Source of the DNA: Bacteroidota bacterium
GTDB lineage: Bacteria; Bacteroidota; Bacteroidia; UBA4408
Reading direction: 5' to 3'
Assembly (NCBI GenBank): GCA_016718805.1
Contig: JADKCP010000004.1
Location: forward strand, 434,001-498,000
Length of the DNA stretch: 64,000 nt
Below, piece after piece: positions 49,301 to 57,100 of this stretch. The notes under the pieces were generated by a model. It did no database searches and was not told the origin of the DNA. It was given only the letters and a program-made list of their open reading frames with translations. A program made the translations under genes and the position numbers. Each line of letters starts with the position of its first letter. The first letter of the stretch is position 1.

Positions 49301-50172
49301 TCTGTACTTGCTGCACAGGTTCCGTTGCTGATTGTCCAAACAAATGTAGTTACTCCGGTTGTTAAGCCGGTTACTCCACTGTTAGGATCGTTTGCTGTTG
49401 TTACTGCTCCTGTTCCTGCAATTACTGTCCATGCTCCTGTACCGATAGTTGGAGTGTTAGCTGCCAGTGTTGCTGTTGCTGCACAGATTGTTTGATCTGC
49501 TCCTGCGTTCGCTACCGTTGGTAATGGATCTACAGTGATGCTGATAGTATCTGTACTTGCTGCACAGGTTCCGTTGCTGATTGTCCATACAAAAGTAGTT
49601 ACTCCGGTTGTTAATCCCGTTACTCCACTGTTAGGATCATTTGCTGTTGTTACTGCTCCTGTTCCTGCAATCACTGTCCATGCTCCTGTACCGATAGTTG
49701 GAGTGTTAGCTGCTAGTGTGGCTGTCGCTGCACAGATTGTTTGATCTGCTCCTGCACTCGCTACCGTTGGTAATGGATCTACCGTGATGCTGATAGTATC
49801 TGTACTTGCTGCACAGGTTCCGTTGCTGATTGTCCATACAAAAGTAGTTACTCCTGTTGTTAATCCCGTTACTCCACTGTTAGGATCGTTTGCTGTTGTT
49901 ACTGCTCCCGTTCCTGCAATTACTGTCCATGCTCCTGTTCCGATGGTTGGTGTGTTGGCTGCTAGTGTGGCTGTCGCTGCACAGATCGTTTGATCTGCTC
50001 CTGCATTTGCTACCGTTGGTAATGGATCTACAGTAATGCTGATAGTATCTGTACTTGCTGCACAGGTTCCGTTTGTAATTGTCCAAACAAAAGTGGTTAC
50101 TCCGGTTGTTAAGCCGGTTACTCCACTGTTAGGATCGTTTGCGGTTGTTACTGCTCCTGTTCCTGCGATCAC
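37369..50172 (-). CDS. Giant adhesin, C-terminal fragment with type B T9SS sorting domain
   Basis: An open frame of 4267 codons from the first ATG after the stop at 50239-50241; the frame itself is open from 50238. It holds about 40 of the 249-bp units, then four diverged units (starting ALTGVDQTICTDTS, AANAGSDQTICTTS, LANAGTDQNICSAT and IANAGANQTLCNDS), then five tandem-95/cadherin-like modules (pattern D.Y.TP..T...GTTVL.ND.DPN ... NGT..YTP..GF.G.D.F.Y..CD). The last 85 residues are a CHU_C-type sorting domain: FYPEGFSPNGDGVNDYLII, FNRWGNKVFE, WNGSANKG, DGTYWYIVDLYDG. As it stands the fragment lacks a signal peptide, so it can only be exported as part of a longer product. Confidence 0.85.
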   Translation of the reverse strand: MIAGTGAVTTANDPNSGVTGLTTGVTTFVWTITNGTCAASTDTISITVDPLPTVANAGADQTICAATATLAANTPTIGTGAWTVIAGTGAVTTANDPNSGVTGLTTGVTTFVWTISNGTCAASTDTISITVDPLPTVASAGADQTICAATATLAANTPTIGTGAWTVIAGTGAVTTANDPNSGVTGLTTGVTTFVWTISNGTCAASTDTISITVDPLPTVANAGADQTICAATATLAANTPTIGTGAWTVIAGTGAVTTANDPNSGVTGLTTGVTTFVWTISNGTCAASTDTISITVDPLPTVANAGADQTICAATATLAANTPTIGTGAWTVIAGTGAVTTANDPNSGVTGLTTGVTTFVWTISNGTCAASTDTISITVDPLPTVANAGADQTICAPTATLAANTPTIGTGAWTVIAGTGAVTTANDPNSGVTGLTTGVTTFVWTISNGTCAASTDTISITVDPLPTVANAGADQTICAPTATLAANTPTIGTGAWTVIAGTGAVTTANDPNSGVTGLTTGVTTFVWTITNGTCAASTDTISITVDPLPTVANAGADQTICAATATLAANTPVIGTGAWTVIAGTGAVTTANDPNSGVTGLTTGVTTFVWTISNGTCAASTDTISITVDPLPTVANAGADQTICAATATLAANTPTIGTGAWTVIAGTGAVTTANDPNSGVTGLTTGVTTFVWTISNGTCAASTDTISITVDPLPTVASAGADQTICAATSTLAANTPTIGTGAWTVIAGTGAVTTANDPNSGVTGLTTGVRTFVWTITNGTCAASTDTISITVDPLPTVANAGADQTICAPTATLAANTPTIGTGAWTVIAGTGAVTTANDPNSGVTGLTTGVTTFVWTITNGTCAASTDTISITVDPLPTVANAGADQTICAPTATLAANTPTIGTGAWTVIAGTGAVTTANDPNSGVTGLTTGVTTFVWTITNGTCAASTDTISITVDPLPTVANAGADQTICAATATLAANTPTIGTGAWTVIAGTGAVTTANDPNSGVTGLTTGVTTFVWTISNGTCAASTDTISITVDPLPTVASAGADQTICAATATLAANTPTIGTGAWTVIAGTGAVTTANDPNSGVTGLTTGVTTFVWTISNGTCAASTDTISITVDPLPTVANAGADQTICAATATLAANTPTIGTGAWTVIAGTGAVTTANDPNSGVTGLTTGVTTFVWTISNGTCAASTDTISITVDPLPTVANAGADQTICAATATLAANTPTIGTGAWTVIAGTGAVTTANDPNSGVTGLTTGVTTFVWTISNGTCAASTDTISITVDPLPTVANAGADQTICAPTATLAANTPTIGTGAWTVIAGTGAVTTANDPNSGVTGLTTGVTTFVWTISNGTCAASTDTISITVDPLPTLANAGADQTICAPTATLAANTPTIGTGAWTVIAGTGAVTTANDPNSGVTGLTTGVTTFVWTISNGTCAASTDTISITVDPLPTVANAGADQTICAATATLAANTPTIGTGAWTVIAGTGAVTTANDPNSGVTGLTTGVTTFVWTISNGTCAASTDTISITVDPLPTVANAGADQTICAATTTLAANTPTIGTGAWTVIAGTGAVTTANDPNSGVTGLTTGVTTFVWTISNGTCAASTDTISITVDPLPTVANAGADQTICAPTATLAANTPTIGTGAWTVIAGTGAVTTANDPNSGVTGLTTGVTTFVWTISNGTCAASTDTISITVDPLPTVANAGADQTICAATATQAANTPTIGTGAWTVIAGTGAVTTANDPNSGVTGLTTGVTTFVWTISNGTCAASTDTISITVDPLPTVANAGADQTICAATATQAANTPTIGTGAWTVIAGTGAVTTANDPNSGVTGLTTGVTTFVWTITNGTCAASTDTISITVDPLPTVANAGADQTICAATATLAANTPTIGTGAWTVIAGTGAVTTANDPNSGVTGLTTGVTTFVWTISNGTCAASTDTISITVDPLPTVASAGADQTICAATATLAANTPTIGTGAWTVIAGTGAVTTANDPNSGVTGLTTGVTTFVWTISNGTCAASTDTISITVDPLPTVANAGADQTICAPTATLAANTPVIGTGAWTVIAGTGAVTTANDPNSGVTGLTTGVTTFVWTISNGTCAASTDTISITVDPLPTVANAGADQTICAPTATLAANTPTIGTGAWTVIAGTGAVTTANDPNSGVTGLTTGVTTFVWTITNGTCAASTDTISITVDPLPTVANAGADQTICAATATLAANTPTIGTGAWTVIAGTGAVTTANDPNSGVTGLTTGVTTFVWTISNGTCAASTDTISITVDPLPTVANAGADQTICAPTATLAANTPTIGTGAWTVIAGTGAVTTANDPNSGVTGLTTGVTTFVWTISNGTCAASTDTISITVDPLPTVANAGADQTICAPTATLAANTPTIGTGAWTVIAGTGAVTTANDPNSGVTGLTTGVTTFVWTISNGTCAASTDTISITVDPLPTVANAGADQTICAPTATLAANTPVIGTGAWTVIAGTGAVTTANDPNSGVTGLTTGVTTFVWTISNGTCAASTDTISITVDPLPTVANAGADQTICAPTATLAANTPVIGTGAWTVIAGTGAVTTANDPNSGVTGLTTGVTTFVWTISNGTCAASTDTISITVDPLPTVANAGADQTICAATATLAANTPTIGTGAWTVIAGTGAVTTASDPNSGVTGLTTGVTTFVWTISNGTCAASTDTISITVDPLPTVANAGADQTICAATATLAANTPTIGTGAWTVIAGTGAVTTANDPNSGVTGLTTGVTTFVWTITNGTCAASTDTISITVDPLPTVANAGADQTICAATATLAANTPTIGTGAWTVIAGTGAVTTANDPNSGVTGLTTGVTTFVWTISNGTCAASTDTISITVDPLPTVANAGADQTICAPTATLAANTPTIGTGAWTVIAGTGAVTTANDPNSGVTGLTTGVTTFVWTISNGTCAASTDTISITVDPLPTVANAGADQTICAATATLAANTPTIGTGTWTVIAGTGAVTTANDPNSGVTGLTTGVTTFVWTITNGTCAASTDTISITVDPLPTVANAGADQTICAATATLAANTPTIGTGAWTVIAGTGAVTTANDPNSGVTGLTTGVTTFVWTISNGTCAASTDTISITVDPLPTVANAGADQTICAATATLAANTPTIGTGAWTVIAGTGAVTTANDSNSGVTGLTTGVTTFVWTITNGTCAASTDTISITVDPLPTVANAGADQTICAATATLAANTPVIGTGAWTVIAGTGAVTTANDPNSGVTGLTTGVTTFVWTITNGTCAASTDTISITVDPLPTVANAGADQTICAPTATLAANTPVIGTGAWTVIAGTGAVTTANDPNSGVTGLTTGVTTFVWTITNGTCAASTDTISITVDPLPTVALTGVDQTICTDTSTISANTPIIGTGLWTVIAGAGTVVNPTSPTTGVTGLLTSVNTFVWTISNGTCAASSDTLTINVDPLTSAANAGSDQTICTTSTTLAANTPTIGIGVWSVIAGTAVVTNPANPTSAVTGLSTGLNTLVWSISNGTCATRTDTVNITVDAIPTLANAGTDQNICSATTATLAANTPAVGIGAWTVIAGTGAVTTANDPNSGVTGLTTGVNAFVWTISNGSCAVSNDTVSVVIADSATIANAGANQTLCNDSVFMNANAALVGQGTWSLISGSGIFANANSATTLVTGVGIGTNIFQWTISNNPCPSSSAQVTITNVCAPTAIDDIYSTPFQTVLNGTTVLSNDTDPNGSTLTVSVLTTTTNGTLVMNLNGTFTYTPANGFSGIDTFVYVICNSNNLCDTAVVTITVGNGSPVANVDHFATPFNTAYSDTVLVNDFDPNGDSLVVTIVSTTSNGTLVMGANGIFSYTPNAGFSGVDTFIYNLCDTRIPPACDTAIVFIYVGNIAPVATFDTYTTPTNTTLTGTTVLANDFDPNNDPLTITLISGTTNGTIVLNANGTFTYVPNTAYHGPDSFIYRICDNGNPILCDTAIVFITVLNAAPIANADTYPTIPSVPISGGTVFVNDSDPNNDPYTMTVITQPTNGILTMNLATGTFLYNPNGTSAISDFFIYEICDNQTPPLCDTAIVWIRINQPPQGIDHFDTTSVNVAISNSAPQENLLFGVTDPNGDNVFVVPVVNATTDLGGTISIDSLGNYTYTPPFNVTNADDFFVYTICDDGSPKNCVTYTLHIYITPVFYPEGFSPNGDGVNDYLIISGAEALRVGLTVFNRWGNKVFEDNNYKNTWNGSANKGLVIGEGLPDGTYWYIVDLYDGKAPQIHILTIKR

Positions 50173-50229
50173 TGTCCATGCTCCTGTTCCGATGGTTGGA
50201 GTGTTAGCTGCTAGTGTTGCTGTTGGGGC

Positions 50230-50262
50230 ACAGATCGTTTATCTGCCCGGTGGGAAGATGTT
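50230..50262 (-). other. In-frame stop within an 18-bp net insertion in the repeat array
   Basis: Where every other unit encodes AGADQTICA, this one encodes AGSNIFPPGR, a TAA stop (plus 50239-50241), then TICA. The insertion adds 18 bp net, keeps the frame on both sides, and contains GC-rich sequence (plus atctgcccggtgggaagatg) not found elsewhere in the array. It ends the fragment at 50239-53925. Confidence 0.85.
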
Positions 50263-53200
50263 TGATCCTGCATTGGCAACCGTTGGTAATGGATCTACAG
50301 TGATGCTAATAGTATCTGTACTTGCTGCACAGGTTCCATTGCTGATTGTCCATACAAAAGTTGTTACTCCTGTTGTTAAGCCGGTTACTCCACTGTTAGG
50401 ATCGTTTGCTGTGGTTACTGCTCCCGTTCCTGCGATTACTGTCCATGCTCCTGTTCCTATTACCGGTGTGTTAGCTGCCAGTGTTGCTGTTGGAGCACAG
50501 ATCGTTTGATCTGCTCCTGCATTGGCTACCGTTGGTAATGGATCTACAGTGATGCTGATAGTATCTGTACTTGCTGCACAGGTTCCATTTGTAATTGTCC
50601 AAACAAAAGTTGTTACTCCTGTTGTTAAGCCTGTTACTCCACTGTTTGGATCGTTTGCTGTTGTTACTGCTCCCGTTCCTGCGATCACTGTCCATGCTCC
50701 TGTTCCGATGGTTGGGGTGTTAGCTGCTAGTGTGGCTGTCGCTGCACAGATTGTTTGATCTGCTCCTGCATTGGCTAGCGTTGGTAATGGATCTACGGTG
50801 ATGCTGATAGTATCTGTACTTGCTGCACAGGTTCCGTTGCTGATTGTCCATACAAAAGTGGTTACTCCGGTTGTTAAGCCGGTTACTCCACTGTTAGGAT
50901 CATTTGCGGTGGTTACTGCTCCTGTTCCTGCGATCACTGTCCATGCTCCTGTTCCGATGGTTGGGGTGTTTGCTGCTAGAGTGGCGGTTGGGGCACAGAT
51001 CGTTTGATCTGCTCCTGCATTCGCAACCGTTGGTAATGGATCTACAGTGATGCTAATAGTATCTGTACTTGCTGCACAGGTTCCATTGCTGATTGTCCAT
51101 ACAAAAGTTGTTACTCCTGTTGTTAAGCCGGTTACTCCACTGTTAGGATCATTTGCGGTGGTTACTGCTCCTGTTCCTGCGATCACTGTCCATGCTCCTG
51201 TTCCGATGGTTGGGGTGTTTGCTGCTAGAGTGGCGGTTGGGGCACAGATCGTTTGATCTGCTCCTGCATTCGCAACCGTTGGTAATGGATCTACAGTGAT
51301 GCTAATAGTATCTGTACTTGCTGCACAGGTTCCATTGCTGATTGTCCATACAAAAGTTGTTACTCCGGTTGTTAAGCCGGTTACTCCACTGTTAGGATCA
51401 TTTGCTGTTGTTACTGCTCCTGTTCCTGCGATCACTGTCCAAGCTCCTGTTCCGATGGTTGGAGTGTTTGCTGCCAGTGTGGCTGTTGGGGCACAGATCG
51501 TTTGATCTGCTCCTGCATTGGCTACCGTTGGTAATGGATCTACCGTGATGCTGATAGTATCTGTACTTGCTGCACAGGTTCCGTTGCTGATTGTCCAAAC
51601 AAATGTAGTTACTCCGGTTGTTAAGCCGGTTACTCCACTGTTAGGATCGTTTGCTGTTGTTACTGCTCCTGTTCCTGCGATCACTGTCCATGCTCCTGTT
51701 CCGATGGTTGGTGTGTTTGCTGCCAGTGTTGCTGTTGCTGCACAGATCGTTTGATCTGCTCCTGCGTTCGCTACCGTTGGTAATGGATCTACAGTGATGC
51801 TGATAGTATCTGTACTTGCTGCACAGGTTCCGTTGCTGATTGTCCATACAAAAGTAGTTACTCCGGTTGTTAATCCCGTTACTCCACTGTTAGGATCATT
51901 TGCTGTTGTTACTGCTCCTGTTCCTGCAATTACTGTCCATGCTCCTGTACCGATAGTTGGAGTGTTAGCTGCTAGTGTGGCTGTCGCTGCACAGATTGTT
52001 TGATCTGCTCCTGCACTCGCTACCGTTGGTAATGGATCTACCGTGATGCTGATAGTATCTGTACTTGCTGCACAGGTTCCGTTGCTGATTGTCCATACAA
52101 AAGTAGTTACTCCTGTTGTTAATCCCGTTACTCCACTGTTAGGATCGTTTGCTGTTGTTACTGCTCCCGTTCCTGCAATTACTGTCCATGCTCCTGTTCC
52201 GATGGTTGGTGTGTTGGCTGCTAGTGTGGCTGTCGCTGCACAGATCGTTTGATCTGCTCCTGCATTTGCTACCGTTGGTAATGGATCTACAGTAATGCTG
52301 ATAGTATCTGTACTTGCTGCACAGGTTCCGTTTGTAATTGTCCAAACAAAAGTGGTTACTCCGGTTGTTAAGCCGGTTACTCCACTGTTAGGATCGTTTG
52401 CGGTTGTTACTGCTCCTGTTCCTGCGATCACTGTCCATGCTCCTGTTCCGATGGTTGGTGTGTTTGCTGCCTGTGTTGCTGTTGCTGCACAGATCGTTTG
52501 ATCTGCTCCTGCGTTCGCTACCGTTGGTAATGGATCTACGGTGATGCTGATAGTATCTGTACTTGCTGCACAGGTTCCGTTGCTGATTGTCCATACAAAA
52601 GTGGTTACTCCGGTTGTTAAGCCGGTTACTCCACTGTTAGGATCATTTGCGGTGGTTACTGCTCCTGTTCCTGCGATCACTGTCCATGCTCCTGTTCCGA
52701 TGGTTGGGGTGTTTGCTGCTAGAGTGGCGGTTGGGGCACAGATCGTTTGATCTGCTCCTGCATTCGCTACCGTTGGTAATGGATCTACAGTGATGCTAAT
52801 AGTATCTGTACTTGCTGCACAGGTTCCATTGCTGATTGTCCATACAAAAGTTGTTACTCCTGTTGTTAAGCCGGTTACTCCACTGTTAGGATCGTTTGCT
52901 GTGGTTACTGCTCCCGTTCCTGCGATTACTGTCCATGCTCCTGTTCCTATTACCGGTGTGTTAGCTGCCAGTGTTGCTGTTGGAGCACAGATCGTTTGAT
53001 CTGCTCCTGCATTGGCTACCGTTGGTAATGGATCTACAGTGATGCTGATAGTATCTGTACTTGCTGCACAGGTTCCATTTGTAATTGTCCAAACAAAAGT
53101 TGTTACTCCTGTTGTTAAGCCTGTTACTCCACTGTTTGGATCGTTTGCTGTTGTTACTGCTCCCGTTCCTGCGATCACTGTCCATGCTCCTGTTCCGATG

Positions 53201-53925
53201 GTTGGGGTGTTAGCTGCTAGTGTGGCTGTCGCTGCACAGATTGTTTGATCTGCTCCTGCATTGGCTAGCGTTGGTAATGGATCTACGGTGATGCTGATAG
53301 TATCTGTACTTGCTGCACAGGTTCCGTTGCTGATTGTCCATACAAAAGTGGTTACTCCTGTTGTTAAGCCTGTTACTCCACTGTTAGGATCGTTTGCTGT
53401 TGTTACTGCTCCCGTTCCTGCAATTACTGTCCATGCTCCTGTTCCGATGGTTGGAGTGTTTGCTGCCAGTGTGGCTGTTGGAGCACAGATCGTTTGATCT
53501 GCTCCTGCACTCGCTACCGTTGGTAATGGATCTACAGTGATGCTAATAGTATCTGTACTTGCTGCACAGGTTCCGTTGCTGATTGTCCATACAAAAGTGG
53601 TTACTCCTGTTGTTAAGCCGGTTACTCCACTGTTAGGATCGTTTGCTGTGGTTACTGCTCCCGTTCCTGCGATTACTGTCCATGCTCCTGTTCCTATTAC
53701 CGGTGTGTTAGCTGCCAGTGTTGCTGTTGGAGCACAGATCGTTTGATCTGCTCCTGCATTGGCTACCGTTGGTAATGGATCTACAGTGATGCTGATAGTA
53801 TCGGTACTTGCTGCACAGGTTCCGTTGCTGATTGTCCAAACAAATGTAGTTACTCCGGTTGTTAAGCCGGTTACTCCACTGTTAGGATCGTTTGCGGTTG
53901 TTACTGCTCCTGTTCCTGCGATCAC
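50239..53925 (-). CDS. Giant adhesin, middle fragment (249-bp units only)
   Basis: A frame of 1228 codons from its first ATG, containing about 15 near-identical 83-residue units. The open frame extends right to the frameshift near 54163 and closes at the anomalous stop at 50239-50241. There is no signal peptide and no sorting domain. It is not a gene in its own right: units on both sides continue the same repeat. Confidence 0.75.
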   Translation of the reverse strand: MIAGTGAVTTANDPNSGVTGLTTGVTTFVWTISNGTCAASTDTISITVDPLPTVANAGADQTICAPTATLAANTPVIGTGAWTVIAGTGAVTTANDPNSGVTGLTTGVTTFVWTISNGTCAASTDTISITVDPLPTVASAGADQTICAPTATLAANTPTIGTGAWTVIAGTGAVTTANDPNSGVTGLTTGVTTFVWTISNGTCAASTDTISITVDPLPTLANAGADQTICAATATLAANTPTIGTGAWTVIAGTGAVTTANDPNSGVTGLTTGVTTFVWTITNGTCAASTDTISITVDPLPTVANAGADQTICAPTATLAANTPVIGTGAWTVIAGTGAVTTANDPNSGVTGLTTGVTTFVWTISNGTCAASTDTISITVDPLPTVANAGADQTICAPTATLAANTPTIGTGAWTVIAGTGAVTTANDPNSGVTGLTTGVTTFVWTISNGTCAASTDTISITVDPLPTVANAGADQTICAATATQAANTPTIGTGAWTVIAGTGAVTTANDPNSGVTGLTTGVTTFVWTITNGTCAASTDTISITVDPLPTVANAGADQTICAATATLAANTPTIGTGAWTVIAGTGAVTTANDPNSGVTGLTTGVTTFVWTISNGTCAASTDTISITVDPLPTVASAGADQTICAATATLAANTPTIGTGAWTVIAGTGAVTTANDPNSGVTGLTTGVTTFVWTISNGTCAASTDTISITVDPLPTVANAGADQTICAATATLAANTPTIGTGAWTVIAGTGAVTTANDPNSGVTGLTTGVTTFVWTISNGTCAASTDTISITVDPLPTVANAGADQTICAPTATLAANTPTIGTGAWTVIAGTGAVTTANDPNSGVTGLTTGVTTFVWTISNGTCAASTDTISITVDPLPTVANAGADQTICAPTATLAANTPTIGTGAWTVIAGTGAVTTANDPNSGVTGLTTGVTTFVWTISNGTCAASTDTISITVDPLPTVANAGADQTICAPTATLAANTPTIGTGAWTVIAGTGAVTTANDPNSGVTGLTTGVTTFVWTISNGTCAASTDTISITVDPLPTLANAGADQTICAATATLAANTPTIGTGAWTVIAGTGAVTTANDPNSGVTGLTTGVTTFVWTITNGTCAASTDTISITVDPLPTVANAGADQTICAPTATLAANTPVIGTGAWTVIAGTGAVTTANDPNSGVTGLTTGVTTFVWTISNGTCAASTDTISITVDPLPTVANAGSNIFPPGR

Positions 53926-54136
53926 TGTCCATGCTCCTGTTCCGATGGTTGGTGTGTTTGCTGCCTGTGTTGCTGTTGCTGCACAGATCGTTTGATCTGC
54001 TCCTGCGTTCGCTACCGTTGGTAATGGATCTACGGTGATGCTGATAGTATCTGTACTTGCTGCACAGGTTCCGTTGCTGATTGTCCATACAAAAGTGGTT
54101 ACTCCGGTTGTTAAGCCGGTTACTCCACTGTTAGGA

Positions 54137-57100
54137 TCATTTGCGGTGGTTACTGCTCCTGTTTCCTGCGATCACTGTCCATGCTCCTGTTCCGATGGTT
54201 GGGGTGTTTGCTGCTAGAGTGGCGGTTGGGGCACAGATCGTTTGATCTGCTCCTGCATTCGCAACCGTTGGTAATGAATCTACAGTGATGCTAATAGTAT
54301 CTGTACTTGCTGCACAGGTTCCATTGCTGATTGTCCATACAAAAGTTGTTACTCCTGTTGTTAAGCCGGTTACTCCACTGTTAGGATCGTTTGCTGTGGT
54401 TACTGCTCCCGTTCCTGCGATTACTGTCCATGCTCCTGTTCCTATTACCGGTGTGTTAGCTGCCAGTGTTGCTGTTGGAGCACAGATCGTTTGATCTGCT
54501 CCTGCATTGGCTACCGTTGGTAATGGATCTACAGTGATGCTGATAGTATCGGTACTTGCTGCACAGGTTCCGTTGCTGATTGTCCATACAAAAGTGGTTA
54601 CTCCTGTTGTTAAGCCGGTTACTCCACTGTTAGGATCGTTTGCGGTTGTTACTGCTCCTGTTCCTGCAATTACTGTCCATGCTCCTGTTCCGATGGTTGG
54701 AGTGTTAGCTGCTAGTGTGGCTGTCGCTGCACAGATTGTTTGATCTGCTCCTGCATTGGCTAGCGTTGGTAATGGATCTACGGTGATGCTGATAGTATCT
54801 GTACTTGCTGCACAGGTTCCGTTTGTAATTGTCCAAACAAAAGTTGTTACTCCTGTTGTTAAGCCTGTTACTCCACTGTTAGGATCGTTTGCTGTTGTTA
54901 CTGCTCCCGTTCCTGCAATTACTGTCCATGCTCCTGTTCCGATGGTTGGAGTGTTGGCTGCTAGAGTTGCTGTTGGGGCACAGATCGTTTGATCCGCTCC
55001 TGCATTGGCTACCGTTGGTAATGGATCTACGGTGATGCTGATAGTATCTGTACTTGCTGCACAGGTTCCGTTTGTAATTGTCCATACAAAAGTGCTTACT
55101 CCTGTTGTTAAGCCTGTTACTCCACTGTTAGGATCGTTTGCGGTTGTTACTGCTCCCGTTCCTGCAATTACTGTCCATGCTCCTGTTCCGATGGTTGGAG
55201 TGTTGGCTGCTAGTGTGGATGTCGCTGCACAGATCGTTTGATCTGCTCCTGCACTCGCTACCGTTGGTAATGGATCTACGGTGATGCTGATAGTATCTGT
55301 ACTTGCTGCACAGGTTCCATTGCTGATTGTCCATACAAAAGTAGTTACTCCGGTTGTTAAGCCGGTTACTCCACTGTTAGGATCGTTTGCTGTGGTTACT
55401 GCTCCCGTTCCTGCGATCACTGTCCAAGCTCCTGTTCCGATGGTTGGTGTGTTGGCTGCTAATGTGGCGGTTGCTGCACAGATCGTTTGATCTGCTCCTG
55501 CATTTGCTACCGTTGGTAATGGATCTACAGTAATGCTGATAGTATCTGTACTTGCTGCACAGGTTCCGTTGCTGATTGTCCATACAAAAGTGGTTACTCC
55601 TGTTGTTAAGCCGGTTACTCCACTGTTAGGATCGTTTGCAGTGGTTACTGCTCCTGTTCCTGCGATTACTGTCCATGCTCCTGTTCCTATTACCGGTGTG
55701 TTTGCTGCCAGTGTTGATGTTGGGGCACAGATTGTTTGATCTGCTCCTGCGTTCGCTACCGTTGGTAATGGATCTACAGTGATACTGATAGTATCCGTAC
55801 TTGCTGCACAGGTTCCGTTTGTAATTGTCCAAACAAAAGTTGTTACTCCTGTTGTTAAGCCTGTTACTCCACTGTTAGGATCGTTTGCAGTGGTTACTGC
55901 TCCTGTTCCTGCGATCACTGTCCATGCTCCTGTTCCGATTACCGGTGTGTTAGCTGCTAAGGTTGCTGTTGGAGCACAGATCGTTTGATCTGCTCCTGCA
56001 TTGGCAACTGTTGGATTACTTGGTAATATTGTAACATTTACTTCATCAAATGAACTACATCCTGAAGAAGTTCTAGTTATTGTCCATCTTAATACATATG
56101 TTACTCCTGGTGTTCCTGTAAAATTGGTTGTTGGATTTGTAGCACTAAAGAAACTTCCTCCTGCTCCACTTACTATACTCCAAATACCTGTATGGTTTGG
56201 CCCAATCGTTCCTGCATTCAATCCAATAGTTGAAACACCACAAAGTGTCGATATGTCAGCACCTGCATCTGCAAGGTTCGCCTTTCGAGGGAACGTTATT
56301 ATAACAGTGTCTGCACTTTCACAAATTCCATTGATTGTTCTCCATTCTAATTGATAAACAACAGTTGATGTACTTAAAGGTGTTCCTGTAAATGAACTTG
56401 TTGCAGAATTCGGATTAGATAAACTACCTCCTACACCACTTAAAATTGTCCAAATTCCAACTCCGGTTAATGGAACATTTCCTGCTAAAATTGTAGATGT
56501 TGAATCACAATTCAAAATTTGATCTGCTCCAGCGTTTGCAATTGTTGGATTTTCATTCAATGTTATAGTAACATCATCAAAGCTATCTGCACAAGGAGGG
56601 TTACTAATTGTCCAACGCAATATGTAAGAATTTCCAAGAACACCTGTAAAGTTTGAAGTAGGACTTGTAGGTAAACTAATTGAGCCTCCTATTCCACTAA
56701 CTATACTCCAAGATCCAACTCCAGTCAATGGAACATTACCAGCCAAAGTAATACTTGTTATGCCGCAAGATGTTGTTTGATCTGGTCCTGCATCTGCGGT
56801 AGCAGGTGCGGAAGTTACGACAATTGAAACTTCATCAAAATCTGCAGTACAAGGTGCATTGTTAATTGTCCATCTAAATGTATTGACGCCTATTGCAAGT
56901 CCACTAACAGTAGTAGATGCTGAAGTCGGAGCTGTAATTGTTCCGGAACCAGCAATCAGTGTCCAAATACCTGAGCCAATTACTGGATTATTTCCACTTA
57001 AAGTCGCTGAATTTCCACAAATAGTTTGATCTGGTCCTGCGTTCGCTGCTGTTGGATTGTTATTGAACGTAATCGTTACATCATCGGTACTTACTGTACA

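Larger units (their letters stand above)
40046..56000 (-). repeat. 64-unit tandem array of a 249-bp (83-residue) repeat
   Basis: The unit boundary motif (plus strand accgttggtaatggatctac) recurs every 249 bp from 40046 to 55752. The register slips only by +18 near 50239-50262 and +1 at 54163, giving 64 units by my count. The 83-residue unit starts TVANAGADQTICA and ends SITVDPLP. Amino-acid variation is confined to a few positions (N/S4, V/L2, A/P14, T/V24, S/T64), while third codon positions vary freely. Blocks of several units are duplicated within the array. Confidence 0.95.

Noticed and set aside
39254..56354. Dozens of 60-80-codon plus-strand frames repeating every 249 bp (MATVGNGSTVMLIVSVLAAQ...)
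   Set aside because: They are antisense shadows of the adhesin repeat; synonymous variation is explained by the minus-strand frame and each ends at the same antisense TGA.
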